DNA of 64,000 nt, from positions 14,195,019 to 14,259,018 of the forward strand of contig NC_087065.1 in assembly GCF_963678635.1 (NCBI RefSeq). The letters run 5' to 3'. This document shows, piece after piece, positions 11,601 through 23,600 of the stretch. The stretch comes from Symsagittifera roscoffensis. Lineage: Eukaryota; Xenacoelomorpha; Acoela; Convolutidae. Positions within the stretch are counted from its first letter, which is position 1, and each line of letters opens with the position of its first letter. A program made the translations under genes and the position numbers. The notes beneath the pieces were generated by a model, which saw only the letters and a program-made list of their open reading frames with translations, had not been told where the DNA came from and searched no databases.

Positions 11601-14600
11601 GGTGACCTAAAAATTTTTTAAAGGAGCGTTCGGCGCCTATATATACTTATTGTTGAGGGGGGAGTCCGCGCCGAAATAAACGCGAATTTTTGGTCAAAGT
11701 TTTCCAAAAAGTGCCTAAAAACGCTTTTTTGGCCTGTTTTATTTTCAACAATTTGTCTGCGGCGCAGAAAATTTGGTCAAAATGGGTTATTTATAGTGAT
11801 TCGGGAGAGCTAGAAAGCCAATTTGCTCGACCTAAAAAAAAAGGTCGACAAAATTTTCGAATTTTTTTTTTAAAATCCGCCCCCTCCTGGAGAAAATCCT
11901 AGATCCGCCCCTGCCAGCGGTGCAAAATTTCTTTGACAAAATAGGGTCCTTATTGTATTTTCGGAGAGCTCGGAAAATCAAATTGGTCAACCTAAAAAAA
12001 GGTCCGAAATTTCCGAAATCATATTCAAGTCCTAATGGATATGTATCGGATTATAAAAAACACAAAAATTGCCTCAGTGTCGAGAATAACTGGTCTGAAC
12101 TATTCCGTTTTGCATCGTTATACCTAATTCGATTGCAAGAATGAAGGAAAAAATTTTTGGAAATTTACAGATACTATTTTTTACATTTTGAACTTCGCTA
12201 CTCGCACATTGACCGGCTGTATTTGTATATTGGCTTTGTTTTCTATATTTTGAGAACAAAACTCAATTTTCTTTGAACTTGGCTCATTTCGGAAAAGATC
12301 TTCTTCTCAAAGATTCGTTTGAGTTTGATTTGTTGCGGCAGTTACCCTATGGATACAGCGTGTGGGATACAGCGTTGCACAAAAATCTTCACTCGAATCC
12401 TAAAAATAAATAAGTTCGATGTGTTAAATTTTGAATGTTTTTCCTGATAAATTTTGAAAGTTTCTCCTGATGTATGAAAAATGCTTCTTTTCCTCCGTGT
12501 ATTAAAATTATGGGATGTTGGTACTTTACTTATTGATATTATTGGAGCTGCGTGTCTTCCTCATAGAAGTTGGAGCTGCTTCTGGCTTGGGATCGGAATC
12601 ACAGTAAAGAATGGTCGATTGGCTGAATGTGTAAATATAGGACTCAAATAATCCATCTCGTGCCATTGAAAGGTACACGTCTGAAGTTAGGATGTCTGAA
12701 TGAAAGAAATATTGAGGAAATATTAGTCTCACGAAATATCGAGTCAAAGAAGTTGTTTTCAGAATGGCTTTGAAATTAAGAGGTTGAAGGAAGTTTAATT
12801 TTTGTCCACTAATTTTAGGGAAGCTCGTTCGTTTAAGATTTTTAAGGTATTGAATAGTTTTGAAGTTTCCGTCAAGTTTCGAAGCGAATTTTTTCTTAGT
12901 GAAAAGCTGATTATCAATTGTCGAACCATTGGATTATGAAGTTGGCTTTTATGAGATGTCATATTAAGTCACCGGGAATGGGGGTAATTAAGGGCATTCA
13001 TCAATTATGGTGGATAGCAACTACAGAGCCACATAAAGGTTCGGTAGGCTAGCTACAAAAATTGAGCGGATCATTTACTTCAATTGTATTCCTCAGTCTC
13101 AGGCTATTCTCATCACATTGTGGAAATTGCCCGTTTTGTAGAAAAAAAGTACAATAGACGAATTTTGTTTTTGTGATCGTTTAAAGCTGCTGGGGAAATA
13201 AGTAGAATAGTTGCATTGCAGTCGTAAATAAGCTCTTTGAGAAAATCAACTCAAGTGAAAACGGTACCAAAACAGTCTTAAGCTCTGTCTCTCATCATAT
13301 AAGCGGTTGCTTAGTGATGTTTTAAAAATTTACTTCAGACAATTGAATTGCAAATAAGGTCCAAAATAGCTGAAATCTATTAGGATAATGTTTTACGTAT
13401 GACAGAATTGATTGAAAACTGTTAGTCAAACTGAAACGCAAGCAGCTTTACCGTGGTCGAATTAGTTCCATGTTAAGTCATTTCGGGAGATTCCCTCTTG
13501 TCAGAAGAACCCTATGCCCGAATTTTGTTAGCCAATCACAATTCAGTTTGACAGTCGGATAGACGACCTGTAATCGAAAATCTGATAGGCTGAATGGAAC
13601 ATCGGTTAATTTTGGTCTATTGGAAGGACTTGGGTTTGTTGAAAATTTTCGTACAAACAATTGGTCCTTAGTGATGATAATTACCAAGTTACTAGAACAC
13701 AGATCGAAACTCACTGCTAACAGATCAAATGGCGGCAATTCATTTGATTCGACCTCTCTCAAAGCACTACGAAGACCCAATATTTTCATCATAAATCATT
13801 AAAGTACTGATTAAAAGGCAAAAACGTGAAACAGTTCATTCATTTCCTCGGTTGAAATTTAAAGGCTGCAACTTTTTTTCCTAAGAGTATAATTGTGGTT
13901 TGAAAAAAAAAGTATTTTGAATAACTACTTGTCTGATGATTCAGAATCAATCAACGTAGTTCAGACTGTTTTTTGGTCATGATGATTTTTTTTTTCATTT
14001 ACCAGGAAAAATCTCAAAAATTATTCAGCTTAAAATTAGATTTTTTGCGGTATGAATTTAGATTTTTTTTCAAGTTCAGTTCATTCACTTTGTTCAAAGG
14101 AAGGCAAACTCCACTATCGAGCAGCAAAATCGTAAACGTAACGAAAAAAATGTCATCGACTTCTGATGTAGAAATTTGAATTTCATTTTCAGAATTTCCA
14201 GCAAACTAGAAATTCTACTTATTGATCCAGTTTTTCTCAAATTGGGTTAATTTTTTCAAAAAAATGATTAATATGAATTGTTCTAGAAATTGAAAGAGCT
14301 TTAAGAGCATCTATTATCCAAGAAACAAGTTAGTGTTTTTCTGTTACTTGCGTTCATTGACTATTTTAACTGTCTTTTGGCTGTCTGATATTAATGAACG
14401 CAGTGAGTACTTTTATATATGTCTTGGGATTTTTTCGTTTTTTTTCAGGAAATTTGTTCACGCTCAATTTGGATTTTTCGCGGTTTGACTTTTGAAGTTC
14501 ACTTCATTTTCTTTGTTAAAAGGAAGGCAAATTTCACAATCGAACAGTAAAAGAGTGAAGGTCACAAAAAATGTAATCGACTTCTAGTTTCGAAGGTGGA

Positions 14601-17600
14601 ATTCAACTTTCAGATTTCCCTGCGGAATAAAAATTTTAGCTATTCATCCAGTTTTCTCAAATTATGTTAGTTTTATCAAAGAAGTGCTAATCATTAGTTG
14701 GCTTTGAAATTGAAAGAGCTTTGAAGCCATATGTTTTCACTTTGTAATTCAAACCTCTTTAAAACATGATTTAAAAGATATTGAAATCTGAGCTCATCCA
14801 TTTTATCTTAATTATAATTTTAGTTGGAAAAGAGTCAATGAACGCAAAGAAACAAAAAAACTGACTTGTTTGTTTTTGAAAAATTCTCAACTTTTGAATA
14901 ACAAAGTCAGTTTTTTGTTTCTTTGCGTTCATTGACTCTTTTCCAACTAAAATTATAATTAAGATACAATGGATGAGCTCAAATTTCAATATCTTTTCAA
15001 TCATGTTTTATAGAGGTTAATGTTTCATGTGAAATTACCCTTGTGATAAGCAAGGGAATTGCAATCGAGTACTAGACTCTTTTTTACCGTAAAGAACTTT
15101 GTTCACAGAGTGGACGAAATTTTTATTATTTCATAAGCACCATGGTTATTGTAGTGTGTAGTAGTTGCATATAAGTTATGGGCTTTGGGTTCTTGTTCAG
15201 ATTTTTTTGACATTTGATTTTTTTTCTCAGTGGACTCTAATCTTTTTTTAATGGCAACCATTTCTTTTGAAAAATGAAAACCAAACAAGCCTGAAGTCAT
15301 CATTTCAGAATCAAATCAAATCACAGTTTTCGTTAATTTTGTTTGAAAATTTTTAGTAATTCTGTCAACTTGAAATTCTGTCTGCTACTTTTCCTAATTA
15401 ACTTGTTCTATTCCTATAGTTTTAAGTAGTTGCAATGTGTTAAAATTGTAGCAAAATAAGTTTTTTCGTGGCCAAGTTTTAAAAAAACTTTTCATTTAAT
15501 TTATTTTATTTCCAGATAGTTTTGATATGTTTCCGGACTCATTTAAATGGTTCAATGAGACGCTTTTTTTTAATCGATATTAGGTTAATTGTGTTTTTTT
15601 TCGATAGAGATTTTCTTCTGCTTTTTATTTAAACTTGTTTTTGTCTGACCGAAGTTTTTTCAGGAATTGAAATCGACGATTGTTTTCGGCTTGAGATCTT
15701 TTTTTAAATTCATTTGTTCGTTCATAGCAGCGTCTGTTTGTTTCTTCATCTTTGTTTGATACGAGTTTTTTGAGCAATTTCTTTGACCAAGAATTATTAA
15801 ATTTTGAATTTTGTAATTGTTTTTGAAGTTTATCATTTTCAATTGAATGTTGTTTTTTGGAAAGTTTTTTCAGGTGGGGTGTGATGTTTGTTTAATCTTA
15901 CTTGTTTTGATTCTTGCGAAATGATATAAAATTGTTCGGTAATTGAGTATTGTTTTATCTAATAAAAAATCAGAACTCGTTTTTTTCATCAGTGTGCTGT
16001 TTACAATTAGTTTCATCGAGTGTATTCTATATAGGTGGCGGGTTTTAAACGTCAGTTGGGTTCTAGATGATTTTGTTGCTGGTTTGGTTTTCAAAAATGT
16101 TTTCCAAAATTTTTCCAATCTGATTTTTCGTAACTTTTTTCTATCGCAAGTGTTGCGAAGCTGTTCTTCACCTCTATGTAGATTTTCATGATTCATCAGA
16201 ATTTTGGATTTTTTGCAGTACATTCCCTAAATTTGTCGGCTAATGTTTACGCTAACGGTTCATTAAGAAAAGTACCTGAAATAAAATAGTTTTAAAGAGT
16301 GCCGAAGTTCAAGAAATTATAAAGCTGTAAAACTAAATCAGTGAAATTAGAAGTCATAAAATTTTGCAAGCAACCCATTACTATGGCAACAAAAATGCCT
16401 ACCGAGTTTAGCGTACCGGAAGTCGAATTCATTATAAAGTTGAAAAGCTGAAAGGCCAAAAATTGTTCATTTCTGGTAGTTTTGAACAGTTCTCAGTTTT
16501 AGAAAAGCTTGTAATTCGGTTCTCTTGAACGCGCCCCTGCGCTAACTAATCTCGGCTATTTCATGTCATTTCGCTATTTGTCATTGTACTGTCACCACTA
16601 AATAGTTTCATAATCGAGCCAAAAGCTATATGAAACATTTAAATCAACTCAATAACTATAAAACTATTACAACGTGCTGAAAATTCAGGTTGCCGAAACT
16701 ATTAAGTGTATTAGGTTGCCGATAGTTGAAACATTTTTTTGACTTAATAAGCTGCATCCTTGCGTGTACAAAGGCGTTGCGGTTTGTGAACAATTTGTTA
16801 TCGAGTCCTCCAGCCGCTAAGACATGGCGGTGTTGCTGCTAAAGCCTCATTTTTTTTGAAACCCCAGACAATAGTTTTGAAAAATGAATCGAAGGAAATT
16901 CTGAATTCTAGAATGACATCTTTTTATCATTTTACTCCGGTTAATTTTCCGGAACGAATATTTTTTGATCTGAGATGACTATAAGTTTCTTGTTTTAGAT
17001 GACTAAAATAAATTTTCGGCATTCTGATACCTCGGCACGTTGACCCTCCGCCTAATAGCTAACTGGTAATTAATTGCATTGAAAAGAAATTATAATTTGG
17101 AGAAATTGTAATCATATTTTAGCTGTCTGCTTAGATACAACAAACTTTGAATCAAAACTAATTTTGAAAATGATTGTTCCAGCGTCGTTTTAGTTATTTA
17201 TGTTCCTAAATACATCATTGAAAAACCTCAATTAATTTTATTAAAGACATTTCAAAGTCTTAATTTCCCCTGAATAATTTTTGCCATGTTGGTATAGTTG
17301 TAAATATGAGAAATGATAATGATGTCCTAACTGTTTGCTATAAAGCAATCAATAAAATGACTGATTCTTAGGCTTACGATTAGCAAGCGTTATGAAATCG
17401 AAATATAGTTGTTTTCCACGCAAACAAATGGTCTAAAAGAATCTCCGAATAATTTGTTACCACTCGCCAACTACGTGATTTCTTTAGAGAAGAAATATTT
17501 TGATCAAGTTTTTAAGCACCCTTTCTTTTTGAAATTGCCCCGTTGTTTCGGTAATCATTCAGCTCTGGCAGTAATCTTAATTCGCGTTTTTTTTACAAAA

Positions 17601-20600
17601 TAATCTATTATATATTTAAATGCGGGCTTCACTATCTCGCCATGTTTAAGTTTTTTCAACGTATTATTTTTGCATGTTTAGCAAAAGAATTTTTTCACGT
17701 TTAAGCTATATCGTATATTGCAATGGTTAAGGTTTTTTTTCGATTTTCCAGTTTAAATTCAGTGTTTAATTCATCAAGTTTGAAATTAGCAACCCAATAG
17801 TAGGATATTGTCAGAGTTTTCCCAGGTTTTGCGATTCTAGCCTTCATAAATGAATAACCAAATCCTTTAAGTTTACGAGATGGGCAATTTTCGAGATTTT
17901 TCTTTTCGAGATTTTTCAAAAATTTCTAGAAAATACAATTTTAAAAAATTTCTCAAGTTTTGAAGTTTTCACCCGTAGTTGGATGCTGTCAAGTTACTCT
18001 CAGGGGTTGCGAATCTTGCCTCTAATTCTCTGTTCTCAAATACTTGTAGTTTTCGAGATATGACATTTTTTATGATTTTTTCGGAAAATTTTCAAAAACT
18101 TGGATTTTAAAAAATTCCAAAACGTTGAAGATCATACTCCTCTTGTTGGATATTGTGAGGGTACTCTCAGGGGTTCCGAATCTTGCCTGTGATTATGGCT
18201 GCTCAAATCCTTGTAGTTTTTGATGATGTTTTTTTGGATTTTTTTCAAAATTTTTTTTTAGAAAACTTAGGTATGAAAAATTTCGTAAAACTCGGAATTA
18301 TCATCTTTGTAGTGAGGCTTTGCCAGGGTACTCTCAGGAGTTGCGAATTTTGCCTCCCAATATGACTGCTCAAATCCTTGTAGTTTTCGAGATATGGCGT
18401 TTTTTATGATTTTCTCCGAAATTTTCAAAAAAAAACTTAGATGTTAAAAAGTTCCAAAACTTTGAAGATATTAATCCTGTTATTGGAATCTGCGAGGGTG
18501 CTCTCAGAGGGTTGCGAATCTTGCCTCTCAATATGGCTGCTCAAATTCTTGTAGTTTTCGAGATATGACGTTTTTTAGGATTTTTTCAAAATTTTTCAAA
18601 AAACTTAGGTATAAAAAATTTCACAAAACTTGAAATTATCATCTCTGTACTGAGGCTCTGTCAGGGTACTCTCAGGAGTTGCGAATTTTTTTTTCTAAAT
18701 AGGACTGCTCTAGACCTTGCAGTTTTCTTTTTTCTAAATTTTTTTTCAAAGTTTTAAATTCCTAACCTGTAGTTGGGGGGCTGTCAGAGTAAACCCAGGT
18801 ATTGCAAATTCGGCCTCCAATTAAGAATGCTAAATCATTTTTGTTTAAGAGATACGACGATTTTTGTTGTTTTTTTTGAAATTTTCAGAAAACTCAATTT
18901 ACAAATTAATTCGTTAATTGAAATTACCAACCCTGTAGTTGTGTACTTTCAAAGATTACGAGTATTGCCATCAAAAAAGACTGCTCAAATTTTGGCAGTT
19001 TTCGAGATGTGAATTTTTTTTTTTGGTTTTCAAAAAAATACCTTTTTTAGAAAACTTGCCGGGAAGTTTCTCAAAATTTGAATTTCTCGACGTTGTAGTT
19101 CGATACTATAAGAGGACTCTCAGGAGTTGCAAATCTTGAGTCCAAATGCGACTGCTCAATTGCTTTGAGTTTCCCAGATGTGACGTTTCTTAATTCATTA
19201 TAAACTTAGATATAAGTTTGAATTTTAAAAAAAAACGAATGAAAAACTTTACAAAATTTGAAGTTATTCCCAGCAGTTGCAAATCTTGCGTCCAAATGCG
19301 ACTGTTCAATTGATTTCAGTTTCCCAGTTGTGACGTTTCTCAGTTCATTTTAAGTTTTTTGAAGACCTTATTTAAAACTTCACAAAATTTTATGGTTCTT
19401 CAAAATTTATATAAAAAGCTTGAATAAAAAACTTTGCAAAATTTGTAATTACGAACCCTGTAATTGGGTGCTGTCAGAGTACACTCAAAGAATAGTTTTT
19501 TTGAGTTGTTGAAAATTTGAAGCACCGGAGATGCGTTACACGCTAGTTTTTATTTAAAATCAGAAAAATTTGGTAGAGCTAGTTTTTCCCGACATTTTGT
19601 TGAAACATATTTTTAATTTAGCGGCTATTTTGCATTATCGTCGACTAGCTTTCCAAACTATGTTTTCATTGAATCACAAATGATATCGCCTTTGTTCCGC
19701 GGTAAAATACTAATTATAATTTCTACGCTTGCTTGATTATCAATACTCCTGTAGCCAATGCATTGATCTAAATTGCAGATAATTCTTAGTCCGACTTATA
19801 GACTTTGCGGTGACTGCAGTAGCAATTTTTATTTGCGAATTACAAGACAAAAATTAATTTGAAATAAGTATAGCCCCAAAAATTAATCAGGTCTAGTTTT
19901 CTTGCAAGGGGCTAGAAGCAACGATTAACGAAAATTTTTGTGTATCTTGCAGCTTTCGAAAAACTGAAGAAATCAAATTTAAGTGAAAACCAGCAACTGA
20001 GTTTAGGAAATCTCGTTGTGAAATTTATTCGATCACGCTCGCTTTCTAGCACGATCACATATTTTAGAATGCATAATTTTTATACTTATGCATAATTCAT
20101 GAAGTTGTTGGCTCAAATTGTTAAATTTACAGACTATTTAAAAGTGTTGATAATAATTACTGGAAAACTTGAAGTTTTCGTGAGCAGGTCAAGTAACCAT
20201 TAATTGTTGTATTTTGTACCAATTCGCGTTTCGTTCATCGTTCAATTTGTTTCGAAATAGGTCTTAGGAAATCACCAGCAAAAATCGCCCAGCAACTCAA
20301 AGCTTGGTAAGTAGTCCAAAATACTATTGTTACCATTGTAATAATACGAATATAAAGTTCCAGCTAGCCAGTAATTTTAATTATTTATTTCTAGATGAAG
20401 AGTTCTATATAGGCAAGTTAGATTCTGATGGGAAAAATGCGCCGACACGTGATCAAACGACGTTCTCGGATGTCAGTTCAGACGAGGAGAACGAAGGCGG
20501 CGGAGGCAGCAGCAGTCGGAACAGAAGCAAAGAGGGATCATCCAATGGTACGGGTGACGGGTTGATGAAAGAGAGATGATCTCTTGATTCAGTGTTCACT

Positions 20601-23600
20601 TTCCATAGACATTTTAAGAGTAAATATTTAAACCATGTAGCTGCACAGGTTGCAGTGGTTTTCGGAGAATTGCATTTTCCGGGGCACCACGGTTCTCGGA
20701 GAGCCATTGTCACAATGGTTTTTCGAGAACCGATGTCATACCAATAGTTAACTCCTTGAAACGTTTCCGGTTATTTTTCTATGCTGCTAATTGAAGGAGC
20801 AAACAGTAGCGCAGTTCATGGTAGTTCACAGTAGCGCAGTTCCTGATTTTCGGGCGCCCCCTTGAGAAAGGAGAACACTGAATAATATTGGTTTATTTGA
20901 AATTCAAGCGGTATTTCATCGTATTTCGATATGATTTGTTTTGTTGTTAGCAATTTTGAGCTATAAAGATTGCGTGTTCTCTTCAACTACCCTTTTGTAC
21001 TTAGTTAACTTTATCCAGGCCTGTTTAGACCTCACTCAACGGTTCTAAATATGCTATTTGGGTACGCAGTGGCAAGTTTCACCCTTTTGGAAAAAGGAGA
21101 TGTAGATTTTTATATGGAAAATGTGGAAAACGCATTTTCGATCGACCAGTTTTTTTAAATGTTTATTCTATTTACTTATATTTCATTTTTGGTAGATCAA
21201 AATTAACAATTAACGTGACCTTTGTTGTAGGAAGAACAAACGAAAGAGCCAATTCCAGAAAGAGGAAGTCTTCGCTCTCCGATGGCCTGAACATCGACCA
21301 TAATACCTCAGCAGAGGCGAAACTCAAGCAAGCCCAGAGTCCCCCAGCTAGTACTGAGTCAGAGAGAATCAGGACAACTCTGGAACGAAGTTCACACCAG
21401 AGTCACTTCCACGCTAACTCAGAAACAGAAGCAGTTCATGTTAATCAAGAAGTAATGACAGGTTGGTTACACAGTTGAAAAAAATGAAGGTTGTTTTCTA
21501 ACGACCTAATCAAATAGTGATCCCATATAATGCTGATACGGTGACCAATAGGAAATATATTAATTTCTCAAAACTCAAATGGGTGTGTTGTTGAACCGAA
21601 ATTCAAATCTGAAAACGTTCGTTATTAAGTGTAAAAGAACGAAGTGCTTTTCACTTAAATATGTCTTGATGTTTTTTTTAAGTTTGTATACAGTGCTGAT
21701 TTAAATTATCCGGACGAAACAAACAAAACTTGAATTTTCAAACACGTTTTTCTCAAATTGGGTTGAGATTAGACAAAAAGTGAAGAGGATAAAAGTTACT
21801 TTAAATTTTCCCCAGAATTAATATGGTGCCACTTTTTCTCCAAAATTCTCAACAAAAGTTTTACCCCAAAAATGGGTCATTTTGGCTTTTTTCAATTAAT
21901 CAAGAATTACGCTGAAACTACTTTGTTAATTGATATGAAAATTGTATCACAGGAAGCCTCTTACGCAGTTCAACAAAGTTTAAGAAGGGCTAAATCTCCA
22001 AAAACCAGTATAAATGAAAATATTTTCACTTGATAGTCAATAAATGTAATTTTTACTATATAAAACCCAGAATCTCTGTTTAAAAATAAATTTTAAACAA
22101 TTTGCGCAAATGTTTGGAGATTTAATCCTTCTTAAACTTTGTTGAACTGCGTAAGAGGCTTCCTGTGATATAACTTTCATATCAATTAACAAATTAGTTT
22201 CAGCGTAATTCTTGATTAATTGAAAAAAACCAAAATGACCCATTTTTGGGGTAAAACTTTTGTTGAGAATTTCGGAGAAAAATTGGCACCATATAAGTTC
22301 TGGTGAAATTCTAAGCAACTTTTGTCATCTTCACTTTTTGTCTAATCTCAACCCAATTTGAGAAAAACGCGTTTGAAAATTCAAGTTTTGTTCGTTTTGT
22401 CCGGATAATTTAAATCAGCACTGTACGCTTAGTTTTGATTTCTCACGGTTTGACTTACGATTTATTTTTTTCGCAGTTTGACTTTATCTCTGGAAAAGTG
22501 AAAAGATCATAAAAAACGTGAATGACTTCTAGTTCAAAAATGGACTTTAATATACTGAATCCCAGCGGAAAACAAAAACTATCTTTTGATCCAGTTTTCA
22601 CTAAAGAGGATCCGACCGAAATTAGTATTTGAAAGAGCTTGAACGTGATATTTGTTTTTCTTCGAATTTTGAACGTTGAAAAGTGTTCAAAACTTTTCAA
22701 TCAACTTTTTGTCGGTTTCCTTGTTTTATAAACTATTTGAAATAAGCAATAGATATCTGTTGGAATATTTTGAGTGAAGTTTAAATGATTTCTTTTTTCA
22801 GGCGGTGAGTGTGGGGGGAACCCATCTTCCCTTGCTGCAGGAGTAGTAGGAGCAGCAGCAGCAGCAGTGGAACCGATGTCTGAAGACGCAGAACGGGAGA
22901 TGTGGCTGAAGGAACTTTTCAAGGGAGCTAGGTTCTATATGATCAAGAGCAGAAACGACCACAATGTTCAGTTGGCTAAAGCTAAGGTGAGACATAGAGT
23001 CCAAGTCTGCTAATGGAAAAGTTTTTGCGACATCAAATTTTTTATAGTTAATTTTCTAATTTTGCCGAAGCTGCCTAAAAGATTTTAACAGTATTGTACG
23101 CTCTAATCACTTAATAGTATATATTTAGAATGTGTGGTCGACGACACCAGCTAATGAGCCCAGACTGAACAAAGCCTTCAAGGTTCGTTTTTATTTTATA
23201 TTGAACTATTTAGTTGAAAAATAATTAAGTCGAGATTTAAGAATAATGATTTTTCTGTTTTTTTTTCAGAGCAGTCGAAATGTCATTTTGCTGTTTTCTG
23301 TGACGGAGAGCCAACGATTCGCTGGTTAGTTTTTTTTTAATCAGATAAATGCTAAACATAGTTTTGAGCTTACTGTTTTGAGTTTGAGTTATCCCCATAT
23401 AGTCCCGGCGCGTTTTTCTCGAAAACCATTTAATGGCAGGTTCAGGAGGGGCAAGGCAGGGCAGGGCGAGGAGAGGCAAGGCGGGTAAAGCCAGGCAGGG
23501 GGGGGGGGGGTGCAAAGCAGGTAGGGTAGCGCAAGGCAGGGCATCCATCTATCCAGTTGATTTTTTTGCCATTTCGTTCTTTGCGGGAAATGTTGCTTCT

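Noticed and set aside
22037-22318. 93-codon minus-strand frame that could be a transposase remnant
   Set aside because: It lies in the right arm and loop of a foldback. The left arm's counterpart does not keep the frame, and no DDE or helix-turn-helix motif is visible.
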